A stretch of 22,328 nucleotides of DNA from Peptococcaceae bacterium (lineage in GTDB: Bacteria > Bacillota > Peptococcia > Peptococcales > Peptococcaceae), in assembly GCA_017532485.1 (NCBI GenBank), contig JAFXJE010000116.1, positions 1 through 22,328 of the forward strand, read 5' to 3'. Under the pieces are notes generated by a model. That model saw only the letters and a program-made list of their open reading frames with translations, did not search any database and was not told the DNA's origin. Both the position numbers and the translations under genes were made by a program. Positions 1-6,881 of this stretch are shown piece after piece. Each line of letters opens with the position of its first letter. Position 1 is the stretch's first letter.

Positions 1-40
1 AAACAGACTACTTTGTATAGCGAATAATACGACTGCAAAG

Positions 41-82
41 AAAAAAAGAAGGCTCCAACTAGCTATTAGCTAGTGGAACCTT
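41..82 (-). terminator. Rho-independent terminator of the DUF3990 cassette
   Basis: An imperfect inverted repeat (arms 49-64 and 68-82, one bulge and one G-U type pair) is followed on the minus strand by a T-rich run (complement of the A-run at 41-50). It lies about 90 bases after the stop codon of the last gene of the two-gene cassette and would end that transcript. Confidence 0.75.
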
Positions 83-172
83 CATAACGCTTATTTTCTA
101 TTTAAGATTTTTACACCCCAACATTTGACTTAGAACCTGAATTTTCCTTCACGAAAGCGACAGCCTCATTTT

Positions 173-616
173 TTATGCCAATAAATACCCTGCCCTATAC
201 GACCATTCTAAATAATCTGGATTCTGATAGTACAAACCTGTTCTAAAATCTGAAATATCATCACTAATGAAAGATTGAAATATTTTCATCATCTCTTCAG
301 CTTCTTTTCCTATCTCACAACAATCAACAATCATAATTGCATACAGTTTACCAATATCTGTATAACTTGGAATAGCATAGCTACAATTTGTTAAAGTATC
401 AAAATCACCTTCAGAAATCTGATAAGTCTCTATAACTTCATCACTTACTTGCTCAAAAGAAAGACAATGATTGACTTCCGCATCTAAAAGTTGTTTTTTT
501 ATTCCTGTTATTCCTAAATGCCCCACAATAGTGCCTCTTTTATTCTTTGTCTTTCTAGCAATAAATTCAATCAGTGAGCAGACATAAAACAGATCATTTT
601 TCATTTTCTCTGTCAT
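173..616 (-). CDS. DUF3990-partner protein (DUF3791-like), unknown function
   Basis: A 147-residue soluble protein without signal peptide or membrane segment. The N-terminal part (about 8-75: VCSLIEFIARKTKNKR, then VSDEVIETYQISEGDFD) is, from memory, the kind of protein encoded directly beside DUF3990 genes in Firmicutes. The second half (YAIPSYTDIGKLYA; YYQNPDYLEWSYRAGYLL) looks like a separate conserved block. The start overlaps the end of the DUF3990 gene by 23 bases. GAGG lies 6 bases before this ATG; a second in-frame ATG (602-604) is less well placed. Translational coupling and joint transcription with the upstream gene are likely. By analogy with toxin-antitoxin pairs it may be the partner or antidote of the DUF3990 protein, but nothing in the sequence proves this. 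Confidence 0.7.
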   Translation of the reverse strand: MTEKMKNDLFYVCSLIEFIARKTKNKRGTIVGHLGITGIKKQLLDAEVNHCLSFEQVSDEVIETYQISEGDFDTLTNCSYAIPSYTDIGKLYAIMIVDCCEIGKEAEEMMKIFQSFISDDISDFRTGLYYQNPDYLEWSYRAGYLLA

Positions 617-1076
617 CTAATACCTCACTCCCTTCAAATGTCAAACAATCTAATGCTTTAATTGTATGAAAACTAATTTGATGGGTTGGATATCTAAATT
701 CGGCTAATGTCCAAAACTGTTTTCTAGAAATACTACCCGCCAAGAAATCATTTACATAATTCCATACTGTATCATCAGCCATAGGACCTTCTACTATATC
801 ATAATCATGTACATGACCATTTCTACAATTAGCAATAAAATCAAGCCACTCATCATTCATTTCTTCAAAAACTAAAATGGATAATTCTTCTTTAGGTTCA
901 AATAGATACCTATTAATAATTGGTGCTCCATTTCCTCTTAGTGCCCATCGTTCTGCTTGCTTATAATCATTAGTACAATAAAATCCCCAAGAAAAGTCTT
1001 TTGTATATTTCGTTTTTCTCACTTCAGGAAATTCAACAACTTCTTTTCCAGCATGATAAATAATCCGTCTATCCAC
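594..1076 (-). CDS. DUF3990 family protein, ADP-ribosyltransferase-like fold
   Basis: A 160-residue protein matching DUF3990, a family that has been placed among ADP-ribosyltransferase-like folds. Visible family features are IIYHAG near the N-terminus (His8, candidate NAD-binding His), DFSWGFYCTNDYKQAERWA (28-45), DEWLDFIANCRNG (75-87), DYDIVEGPMADD (91-102) and QISFHTIKALDCL (133-145). The open frame extends to a TTG at 1091, but GGAGGGG sits 5 bases before the GTG at 1074-1076, which is therefore taken as start. First gene of a two-gene cassette with its own promoter (1106-1134). A role as toxin or effector modifying a host or phage target is inference; substrate unknown. Confidence 0.8.
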   Translation of the reverse strand: MDRRIIYHAGKEVVEFPEVRKTKYTKDFSWGFYCTNDYKQAERWALRGNGAPIINRYLFEPKEELSILVFEEMNDEWLDFIANCRNGHVHDYDIVEGPMADDTVWNYVNDFLAGSISRKQFWTLAEFRYPTHQISFHTIKALDCLTFEGSEVLDDRENEK

Positions 1077-1105
1077 AAAATCCCCTCCCAATGTACTCTC
1101 ATTAC

Positions 1106-1134
1106 ATTTTACAAAACAAATATGCTATAGTCAA
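1106..1134 (-). promoter_or_regulatory. Sigma-A type promoter for the DUF3990 cassette
   Basis: On the minus strand TTGACT (1129-1134) and TAAAAT (1106-1111) are separated by exactly 17 bases. They lie about 30 bases upstream of the GTG start of the DUF3990 gene. No other gene lies between. Confidence 0.75.
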
Positions 1135-1155
1135 TCGAAAGGTATTTTTTATAAA

Positions 1156-2541
1156 TTACTCTACTTTTTCACCAGTAGTTAAATTAATTATTTCATCAGT
1201 ATTTCTTATGCAATATAAATCACCCTTTGGTGAAATAAAAGCTTCCCCATAAATAAAATCAGCAATTTTATGCAATTCACCTTTAGCATCAAGATAAAAA
1301 TATCCATCGTTTATTAAATTAACTTCACCTTCATGGGTTGCAGTTTCATTGTTAGGATGCCATGTAGCTAAAACATATAATTTATCATCATGCATCCCTA
1401 TTGCTCGCAAACTTCCATATTGACTGTATTTTTTGGTAAAATCAATAACATTTCCATTATTGTCAATCAATAAAATAGCACCTGAATTAGCACTCCATCT
1501 GCCACCTAAATATCTATAGTTAGAGCATAAATAATAGCCTGCTTCTGTCTTATAAACATATTGCAACTCTCTGGCACTATCCCATTCGGCAATATTAGTA
1601 ATCTCATCTCCTAATTTAAATACATAATACTTTTTATCTGTATATGGAGCAGGTACATCTAAATTAAAATATATCGTGACATCTAAAAATTCTTCTTTAC
1701 CAAAATTAAAACTATTAGCATTAATTATATATCCCCGACTCAACTCAACTTCACTAAATTCCATTATTGCCTTTTCTTTATAAAATAGCTGATGGTCTTT
1801 TATCACAAATTTATCAGAAATATCATTTCCTGCAATTTCATTTTTTATCTTTGTTGTTGCATTTTCACCTAAATATTTCAATTGGTTTTCTGCAAAATTC
1901 AATTCATAAGTATGATATTTACTGCCTTTGAAAGTTGACACAATCTCTCCATTTTCCTTTTCTTCTGTTTCATAAATTGATTCATACTTTTCTAAAATTG
2001 CATACTCATCATTTAATTCCTGTAAATACATTATCGAGTTATCATTATAAGTATAGATTTTTAATCCAGCATCCGTACTAAAAGAACTTCTCCAAGCAAA
2101 CTCATTATTAATATAATGCCAAGTTAATGGAAAATAGGTTATGTTTCTAAAATTCAACAAAGGATATTCTTCCTGTTTATTAGCAATCTTTTTACCATTT
2201 ATTATGATAGGATACTCCGCTATTTCAGCAGAATAATATTTGTTTTTATTCTGCCAAGGAACACTCTCATTCATTGCTAAACCGGTAATATAATTAGCAA
2301 TATATAAACCTTTGGCATTATCCCAATTGACAGCTAAACCTATTTCTTGACATAAACCATTTGTCAACGGAAAATAAGTTACATCTTTGTAAACAATCAT
2401 CGGGTATTTCTCATTTTTATTATCAAATAGCGTATCATTTATATATGTTTGAAAGCTTGGTATTTCTACTGTTACTTTTTCACTTGCATTAGCCGGCATT
2501 GTTATAAGTAAAAAAAGAACAAAGACAACTAACTTTTTCAT
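1156..2541 (-). CDS. Secreted protein with two copper-amine-oxidase-like stalk domains
   Basis: A 461-residue exported protein. Residues 1-20 form a signal peptide (MKKLVVFVLFLLITMPANAS). Two repeats follow at about 26-95 and 105-165, each with an INGxx/INDTL segment and the pattern YPxxxYKDVTYFPLT or YPLLNFRNITYFPLT. This is typical of the copper amine oxidase N-terminal-like (stalk) domain, which is common in surface proteins of Firmicutes and needs no copper or oxidase activity. The remaining 300 residues are beta-rich with Tyr/Asp/Gly turns (LYVLATWHP, GYFYLDAKGELHKIADF, DLYCIRNTDE), perhaps a propeller of the DUF5050 kind. No sorting signal is visible. The start is ATG at 2539-2541, with AAAGGAG 7 bases upstream; an in-frame TTG two codons earlier is rejected. 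Likely a cell-envelope protein of unknown ligand. Confidence 0.75.
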   Translation of the reverse strand: MKKLVVFVLFLLITMPANASEKVTVEIPSFQTYINDTLFDNKNEKYPMIVYKDVTYFPLTNGLCQEIGLAVNWDNAKGLYIANYITGLAMNESVPWQNKNKYYSAEIAEYPIIINGKKIANKQEEYPLLNFRNITYFPLTWHYINNEFAWRSSFSTDAGLKIYTYNDNSIMYLQELNDEYAILEKYESIYETEEKENGEIVSTFKGSKYHTYELNFAENQLKYLGENATTKIKNEIAGNDISDKFVIKDHQLFYKEKAIMEFSEVELSRGYIINANSFNFGKEEFLDVTIYFNLDVPAPYTDKKYYVFKLGDEITNIAEWDSARELQYVYKTEAGYYLCSNYRYLGGRWSANSGAILLIDNNGNVIDFTKKYSQYGSLRAIGMHDDKLYVLATWHPNNETATHEGEVNLINDGYFYLDAKGELHKIADFIYGEAFISPKGDLYCIRNTDEIINLTTGEKVE

Positions 2542-2559
2542 AAGCAAACTCCTTTCATT

Positions 2560-2607
2560 ATAAAAAGAAAATCACTATCTGAGGATTTGGAACTATTTTC
2601 TTTTTAT
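2560..2607 (-). terminator. AT-rich inverted repeat, possible weak terminator of the HD-domain gene
   Basis: Perfect 13-base arms (ATAAAAAGAAAAT, 2560-2572, and its complement 2595-2607) flank a 22-base loop between the HD-domain gene and the stalk-domain gene. The outer arm includes the stop codon of the HD-domain gene. The stem has only one G-C pair, so termination would be weak; it may instead be an mRNA processing or stability element. Confidence 0.35.
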
Positions 2608-3158
2608 AAACCTAAAATTTCATGTTCAGCACGCATACCCATAATACATTTTTCGATGATTACATCTAATTCAACACCTAACATTTCGCAGCCATTTTTG
2701 ATTACATCGCGATTTACACCAGCTGCAAAATGATTATCTTTAAATTTCTTTTTCACGCTCTTTACTTCCATGTCCATTACAGAACGAGATGGACGCATCA
2801 AGGCTGCAGCATTGATTAAACCAGCCATTTCATCAATCGTATATAATACTTTCTCCATATATAACTCTGGTGCTACATCTACGCATAAGCCATAAGCGTG
2901 ACAAACAACAGCATGAATAAATGCATCATCATAGCCGGCTTCCTGTAATAATTCTGGCGCTTTCTTGCAATGTTCTTCCGGATACAATTCATAGTCTACA
3001 TCATGCAATAAACCTACTGCACCCCAATAAGCTACATCTTCGCCTGCTTCTGCTGCAAAATACTGCATAATTGCAGATACTGCCATCCCATGTTTTACTA
3101 AGGCTTCATTTTGATTGTATTTGCGTAATACTGCTAATGCTTTTTCATCCATTGCCAT
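2604..3158 (-). CDS. HD-domain metal-dependent phosphohydrolase (HDIG-like)
   Basis: A 184-residue cytoplasmic protein. It has the HD-superfamily fingerprint: His23 (VKHGMAVS), His52-Asp53 (GLLHDVDYE), further His residues at 63, 82 and 87, and Asp109 (YTIDEMAGLI). These are ligands for one or two divalent metals in phosphohydrolases. The length is usual for single-domain HD hydrolases often annotated as HDIG proteins. The true substrate (nucleotide, cyclic dinucleotide or other phosphate ester) cannot be told. AGGAG lies 9 bases before the chosen ATG; a second ATG two codons later is too far from it. It has its own promoter (3204-3233). Confidence 0.8.
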   Translation of the reverse strand: MAMDEKALAVLRKYNQNEALVKHGMAVSAIMQYFAAEAGEDVAYWGAVGLLHDVDYELYPEEHCKKAPELLQEAGYDDAFIHAVVCHAYGLCVDVAPELYMEKVLYTIDEMAGLINAAALMRPSRSVMDMEVKSVKKKFKDNHFAAGVNRDVIKNGCEMLGVELDVIIEKCIMGMRAEHEILGL

Positions 3159-3203
3159 AATTATCTACTCCTATCTATCTTTCTAGTAATTATAATAAGC
3201 TTT

Positions 3204-3233
3204 ATTATAGCAATAGTTCTTCGCTTATGACAA
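3204..3233 (-). promoter_or_regulatory. Sigma-A type promoter for the HD-domain gene
   Basis: On the minus strand TTGTCA (3228-3233) and a perfect TATAAT (3204-3209) are spaced by 18 bases, about 45 bases upstream of the start codon. Confidence 0.7.
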
Positions 3234-3257
3234 GTATTATCTATATATATTCATTAC

Positions 3258-4772
3258 TTATTTCGACAACCTACCAAGTTCCTCGGACATATTCTTAATA
3301 TTCTTAACCATATATCCGAGATTTTCTGTGCCTGCACGATTTTCTGCAATAGCAGCTGCAACATGCTGAACTGCGCCACAGTTATTTTCGATATTTCCAC
3401 TTACATTGACAAGCTTACTCGATACATTTTGACCACTTTCCACAACATTTTCAATAACTTTGTTCATATTCGCAATGTATCCTGAAATTTCCCTATTTGA
3501 ACGGCTGATTTGCTCTGCAGACAATCTCATCTGTACCATACTTTCCATGCCTTCACGAGTCAAGAGAGCATTTTTTTCCATAGCTTCAACTGTTCCTGAA
3601 ATATTATCCGTAACCTGCCCAATGATGACTGCTATTTCTGCAGCAGCTTTTTTCGTCTGTTCGGATAAACTTTTTATTTCTTCAGCAACCACAGCAAAGC
3701 CCTTCCCATGTTCACCTGCATGTGCAGATACTACAGAAGCATTAAGTGCAAGAATATTTGTCTGCATAGAAATATCCGTAATAACTTTGGTAATTTCCAC
3801 AATCTGATTTGATTGTTCAGATAGTCTAGCAATAATTATCTTGCTCTCATCAGTACCTTTACAAATTTCATCCATGCTTGCCGAAGCCACAGCCATTTTT
3901 AGATTATTATCGATAGTAATTTCATTTGCCCGCCCTGTAAGTTCGGCAATACTGCTACTCATTTCAGAAAGATTTTCCAAATTGTTGGAAATCAAGTTCA
4001 TATTTTCTTCGACAGATTTTATATGCACAAAATTAGCCTCACTATCACGCATTACCTTTTCTGACTCATCAGCAATACTGCGATTTGCTTCTGTTGCTAC
4101 CGAAGAAATCTTGTCAAGCTCACTAACTGTTTCCAAAAGTTTTTGGGATACTTCCAGAGATTTTTCACGCATAATTCTCTGCTGTTCCGCACCCATAAGA
4201 TTACTCAACATTGCCGCAGTACGTTTACATAGCATCGTAAAAATTGCGGATACAGCAAACAAAATCATCGCCCGAGGAAGTATTCCAAATAAAAATACAT
4301 CACTCAATTCAATAAAATTATCATCAGGGACATAGTTCATTCTGAATGCTGCAAGCTGACCAAAAGATACACCCACAATAGTGATAACCGAGGCAAAAAT
4401 ATTAAGTCTGCCCGAAAAATACAAGCTGGCAATTGCGATAGGATATACATATAAAAGTATTGCATGATAAGACATTGTTATTGCAACATCAACTGTAAAC
4501 AGTACCCCACAAATTACGATAACATATTTTACCCACACACCATCTTGCTTACTTATATTTACAATTACAGTTGGAATAAGCAACAACACCATACCAATAA
4601 TAAATGCCATAATCATAACCTTAAGTGGAATCGTAAAAATTCCAATAATGTCAAGAATTAATACTGCTGCAAAAACCAACACTGTTATCCTCATAACCTT
4701 TGCTGCTGCCTTATTTGCACTACGTTCATTTTCTCTTAAAAGTTCCATAATAATAACCATGCTTGATAACAA
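3258..4772 (-). CDS. Methyl-accepting chemotaxis-type receptor with multi-span membrane sensor
   Basis: About 504 residues. The N-terminal part (roughly 28-190) is a chain of five or six hydrophobic helices with short loops and no large extracellular domain or recognisable HAMP. A long coiled-coil signalling domain follows, with the receptor tip DISMQTNILALNASVVSAHA and GKGFAVVAEEIKSLSEQT. The tip departs from the usual NAAIEAARAGE consensus, so CheA/CheW coupling may be altered. The start is uncertain. The open frame begins at 4820, but that ATG lies inside the upstream terminator hairpin. GGAGG (4781-4785) is 8 bases before an in-frame TTG (4770-4772), used here. In-frame ATGs at 4758-4760 and 4746-4748 are alternatives, the latter giving a natural MELLRENER start. 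Ligand unknown. Confidence 0.85.
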   Translation of the reverse strand: MLSSMVIIMELLRENERSANKAAAKVMRITVLVFAAVLILDIIGIFTIPLKVMIMAFIIGMVLLLIPTVIVNISKQDGVWVKYVIVICGVLFTVDVAITMSYHAILLYVYPIAIASLYFSGRLNIFASVITIVGVSFGQLAAFRMNYVPDDNFIELSDVFLFGILPRAMILFAVSAIFTMLCKRTAAMLSNLMGAEQQRIMREKSLEVSQKLLETVSELDKISSVATEANRSIADESEKVMRDSEANFVHIKSVEENMNLISNNLENLSEMSSSIAELTGRANEITIDNNLKMAVASASMDEICKGTDESKIIIARLSEQSNQIVEITKVITDISMQTNILALNASVVSAHAGEHGKGFAVVAEEIKSLSEQTKKAAAEIAVIIGQVTDNISGTVEAMEKNALLTREGMESMVQMRLSAEQISRSNREISGYIANMNKVIENVVESGQNVSSKLVNVSGNIENNCGAVQHVAAAIAENRAGTENLGYMVKNIKNMSEELGRLSK

Positions 4773-4777
4773 GCATG
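4758..4777 (-). promoter_or_regulatory. Hairpin at the chemoreceptor translation start
   Basis: A perfect 8-base inverted repeat (CATGCTTG, 4-base loop, CAAGCATG) begins 3 bases after the GGAGG at 4781-4785. It contains or abuts the candidate start codons TTG 4772 and ATG 4760. Folding would bring GGAGG close to ATG 4748 and hide the others, so it may decide the start or tune translation. An out-of-frame ATG (4774-4776) opens a 16-codon ORF from the same site. Confidence 0.4.
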
Positions 4778-4804
4778 AAGCCTCCTCTCTTAAAATATCC
4801 AAAT

Positions 4805-4846
4805 AAAAAAGCAGAACCATTCATTAAGTAAAATGAATGGCTCTGC
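4805..4846 (-). terminator. Rho-independent terminator after the KTR gene
   Basis: A 15-base stem with one mismatch (arms 4811-4825 and 4832-4846, loop AAGTAA) is followed on the minus strand by six T (complement of 4805-4810). It ends the TetR-KTR transcript and lies directly before the chemoreceptor gene. Confidence 0.85.
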
Positions 4847-4877
4847 GTCTAAGCGTCTGGCTCTTAAATTACCTTTA

Positions 4878-5045
4878 TCATTCAATATCTTTATGTACGC
4901 TTACTTGCATTTTTTCTGCATCAATTATACTTTCCTGCTTACACTTTGGACAAAATAACGGAAATTTTCTCAGTATAGTATCTTCTCGCAATTTTACCCG
5001 CGTCTTACTTTTACAGATAGGACAAATCACCCATTTATCTTCCAT
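4878..5045 (-). CDS. Cysteine-rich KTR family protein, C-terminally shortened
   Basis: A 55-residue protein that reads MEDKWVICPICKSKTRVKLR and continues through PLFCPKCKQESIIDAEK to a TGA at 4878-4880. The two CPxCK knuckles (Cys8/11 and Cys32/35) should hold one zinc. The KSKTRVKLREDT and FPLFCPKCKQES blocks are those of the cysteine-rich KTR family, which is common in Firmicutes and often carried near mobile or accessory loci. GGGAG lies 7 bases before the ATG. Family members usually continue with VIKEPDAKTQSR; here that tail lies downstream in another frame and is broken by stops (about 4840-4872). Function unknown, possibly nucleic-acid binding. Likely co-transcribed with the TetR gene 57 bases upstream. 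Confidence 0.85.
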   Translation of the reverse strand: MEDKWVICPICKSKTRVKLREDTILRKFPLFCPKCKQESIIDAEKMQVSVHKDIE

Positions 5046-5102
5046 TTTTATACTCCCTTTGTTAGATAATCTTGCTCAGCAAATTTCCAAAATTTTCATA
5101 CT

Positions 5103-5708
5103 TTACTGCTTTTGTGGAATTGTTGTGCAACTTTCAGCCTTACCTGCCTTTATCAGCATAAGCATCGCTACAAATTCACGACTCAACATATCCTGAATTT
5201 CATCCATACTAAATCTACACACACCTGTGGCAATAAGAGCACCAATAGCATAAGTGTAAATCCAGTTATGTTCAAACAAAAGCCTAGCATTTTCATAACT
5301 CAATCCGTAATCTTGCTGTATTACCTCTACGCATAAAACCGCAATGTCACCAAGATTAACAAATACATCATCAAAATTTTTTGCTTCAGGTTTTTCAGTC
5401 ATAAATAATAACCGATATAACTTTGGCTGTTCAACTGCAAATAAAATCATCTGCAAACCCAACTGCTTATATACAGGAGTAAATCCCTCCGCTTTCCTTG
5501 CATATTCCTCAAATCTGCTCAGAGCAGCTTTACGAACTTCAGCAAGAAGTTCATCCATATTCTGAAAAGCTGTAAAAATTGGACGAGAAGATACGCCAAG
5601 CGCTGCACCAATTTCTCGGGCAGTTAGGGCTTTTATCCCCTTTTCTGCTGCAAGCTCAAGTGCAGTTTCAATAATTTCTTCTCTTGTATATTTTGCTTTC
5701 GGTGGCAT
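5103..5708 (-). CDS. TetR/AcrR family transcriptional regulator
   Basis: A 201-residue repressor-type protein. The N-terminal helix-turn-helix is clear (YTREEIIETALELAAEKG, then ALTAREIGAALGVSSRPIF at about 28-46). The C-terminal all-helical ligand and dimer domain contains FAVEQPKLYRLLFMTE, resembling the WHG-type TetR C-terminal domain. The long upstream extension of the open frame is rejected: AAGGAG stands 7 bases before the ATG at 5706-5708. A consensus promoter precedes it, and a 24-base imperfect palindrome overlies the transcript start, suggesting autorepression. The inducing ligand is unknown. The only other gene in the unit is the KTR gene, so no efflux pump target is visible here. 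Confidence 0.88.
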   Translation of the reverse strand: MPPKAKYTREEIIETALELAAEKGIKALTAREIGAALGVSSRPIFTAFQNMDELLAEVRKAALSRFEEYARKAEGFTPVYKQLGLQMILFAVEQPKLYRLLFMTEKPEAKNFDDVFVNLGDIAVLCVEVIQQDYGLSYENARLLFEHNWIYTYAIGALIATGVCRFSMDEIQDMLSREFVAMLMLIKAGKAESCTTIPQKQ

Positions 5709-5725
5709 TATCATTCTCCTTTTGC

Positions 5726-5749
5726 AACATCTGTTATATAACATTTGTT
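5726..5749. promoter_or_regulatory. Palindromic operator, probable TetR-family autoregulatory site
   Basis: TGTTATATAACA (5732-5743) is a perfect 12-base palindrome. It extends to a 24-base imperfect one (AACATC..TTTGTT, 10 of 12 positions per half-site). It lies between the -10 box and the ribosome binding site of the tetR gene, a place where bound repressor would block transcription. Confidence 0.6.
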
Positions 5750-5751
5750 TT

Positions 5752-5780
5752 ATTATATTTAACATATTTTGTTCTGTCAA
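5752..5780 (-). promoter_or_regulatory. Perfect consensus sigma-A promoter of the tetR gene
   Basis: On the minus strand TTGACA (5775-5780) and TATAAT (5752-5757) are separated by 17 bases: both hexamers and the spacing are ideal. So strong a promoter on a regulator gene fits tight repression through the palindrome just downstream. Confidence 0.85.
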
Positions 5781-5814
5781 TATAAAGTTTTATATTTTGA
5801 TAGCCTAGTTACAA

Positions 5815-5863
5815 CAAAAAAGACTGTAAAGGAAAGTATTTATTCTTCCCTTTTACAGCCTTT
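5815..5863 (-). terminator. Rho-independent terminator of the rubrerythrin gene
   Basis: An imperfect stem of about 18 base pairs (arms 5819-5836 and 5845-5863) is followed on the minus strand by TTTTTTGTT. It is about 60 bases past the rubrerythrin stop codon. Confidence 0.8.
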
Positions 5864-5922
5864 AATTCATATTCTATTATTTTTTACAACAACTAATAGA
5901 AATTTTCATTTCCACCAAATGA

Positions 5923-6462
5923 TTAGTAATTTTCAGCATTGATTTCAAAATAACTTTGTGGATGAGCACAAGTTGGGCAAGCTGCCAAAGCTTCTTTACC
6001 AATGTGGATATGACCACAATTACGGCATTCCCATACTTTTTCTTCATCTTTAGCAAATACTTTTGCTTCCTCAATATTTTTTAATAATGCACGATAGCGT
6101 TCTTCGTGGTGTTTTTCAATAGCTGCTACTAAACGGAATTTTTGAGCTAAAGCTGGGAAGCCTTCTTCTTCCGCTGTTTTAGCAAATTCTTCATACATTT
6201 GAGTCCATTCTTCGTTTTCACCAGCTGCTGCTGCCAATAAATTTTCAGCAGTATTGCCGATACCTTCCAATTCCTTGAACCACATTTTAGCGTGTTCTTT
6301 TTCATTTTCCGCAGTTTTTAAGAATAAAGCAGAAATTTGTTCATAACCTTCTTTTTTAGCTGTAGAAGCAAAATAAGTATATTTATTTCTTGCCTGAGAT
6401 TCACCTGCAAAAGCTGCTTCTAAATTTTTTTCTGTTTGAGTACCTGCATATTTGTTTGCCAT
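5923..6462 (-). CDS. rbr: Rubrerythrin, NADH-linked peroxidase of oxidative stress defence
   Basis: A 179-residue cytoplasmic protein. Rubrerythrins reduce hydrogen peroxide at a diiron centre fed by electrons from a rubredoxin-like Fe(Cys)4 site. The ferritin-like domain (about 1-135) shows Glu21 (AGESQARN), the ExxH motif EKEH at 54-57, the EEFAKTAEEEG helix and EKHHEER at 116-122, supplying the diiron ligands. The rubredoxin domain has CRNC (146-149) and CPTC (162-165), with typical spacing. Length and domain order are those of classical rubrerythrin. AGGAG lies 9 bases before the ATG. It is a single-gene unit with its own promoter and terminator, indicating an anaerobe with peroxide defence. 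Confidence 0.95.
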   Translation of the reverse strand: MANKYAGTQTEKNLEAAFAGESQARNKYTYFASTAKKEGYEQISALFLKTAENEKEHAKMWFKELEGIGNTAENLLAAAAGENEEWTQMYEEFAKTAEEEGFPALAQKFRLVAAIEKHHEERYRALLKNIEEAKVFAKDEEKVWECRNCGHIHIGKEALAACPTCAHPQSYFEINAENY

Positions 6463-6496
6463 AATTACCAGCTCCTTTTAAGTTTGATATGCAGTC

Positions 6497-6525
6497 ATTA
6501 TAGCACAAAAGCAAGTACTTGTCAT
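6497..6525 (-). promoter_or_regulatory. Rubrerythrin promoter with palindromic spacer
   Basis: On the minus strand ATGACA (6520-6525) and TATAAT (6497-6502) are 17 bases apart. The spacer holds a perfect 10-base palindrome, CAAGTACTTG (6512-6521), in a good place for a redox or peroxide repressor. Which regulator binds is not known. Confidence 0.65.
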
Positions 6526-6533
6526 ATTTTTAT

Positions 6534-6881
6534 TTAACATTCATACTTACAGTACACAACTTTTTGATAAATTTCTCGTACCATTTTCTCGATACGATTA
6601 AGTTGCTCCTGACATCCACAATAATTGCCATAGCAATTATCATAATAACCACAATCATGCCAAGTATTACAATCATTTGTGGACCAACTGCTGCAACTGC
6701 TGCCAGAGCTGTAAATGTGGCGTCTTTGCTCCAAAAGTGCTGCATAATCATTTTCTTCCGCAATTTGTTGCACCTCAACATCTCTTTGCTTCAACTGCTC
6801 TAACATTTGGCCACTTATTCTTGCTTGATGAGCAGCTTCTAAATCTGCCAAAATTTTATCGGTTTCATTTTCCGGACACAT
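6534..6881 (-). CDS. Hypothetical small cysteine-rich protein
   Basis: A 115-residue protein that I do not recognise. Residues 1-55 are charged and helical (ETDKILADLEAAHQARI, LKQRDVEVQQIAEENDYAALL). Residues 57-90 are low complexity, rich in Cys, Ser, Tyr, Asn and Gly (SSGSSCSSWST, DCGYYDNCYGNYCGC). The tail is an amphipathic helix ending in two cysteines. There is no signal peptide or membrane segment. It has nine or more cysteines in a composition similar to the small proteins at 11288-12067. GGAG is 8 bases before the ATG used; an adjacent GTG one codon earlier is also possible. No terminator lies between this gene and the rubrerythrin promoter. A spore-coat, surface or metal-binding role is only a guess. 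Confidence 0.65.
   Translation of the reverse strand: MCPENETDKILADLEAAHQARISGQMLEQLKQRDVEVQQIAEENDYAALLEQRRHIYSSGSSCSSWSTNDCNTWHDCGYYDNCYGNYCGCQEQLNRIEKMVREIYQKVVYCKYEC

Noticed and set aside
83..175. After the stop of the DUF3990-partner gene, a shifted frame stays open for about 24 codons (reads IKNEAVAFVKENSGSKSNVG) as if it were a broken C-terminal extension.
   Set aside because: The gene already ends where such proteins seem to end, the stretch is short, and I cannot match it to a known tail. It may be chance or old decay.
3460..4335. Two fairly long plus-strand open frames opposite the first chemoreceptor.
   Set aside because: They lack good ribosome binding sites and have biased composition that mirrors the receptor coiled coil on the other strand.
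5877..6074. Short lysine-rich frame overlapping the 3' end of rubrerythrin on the same strand.
   Set aside because: It lies inside the rubrerythrin gene in another frame and lacks a ribosome binding site.
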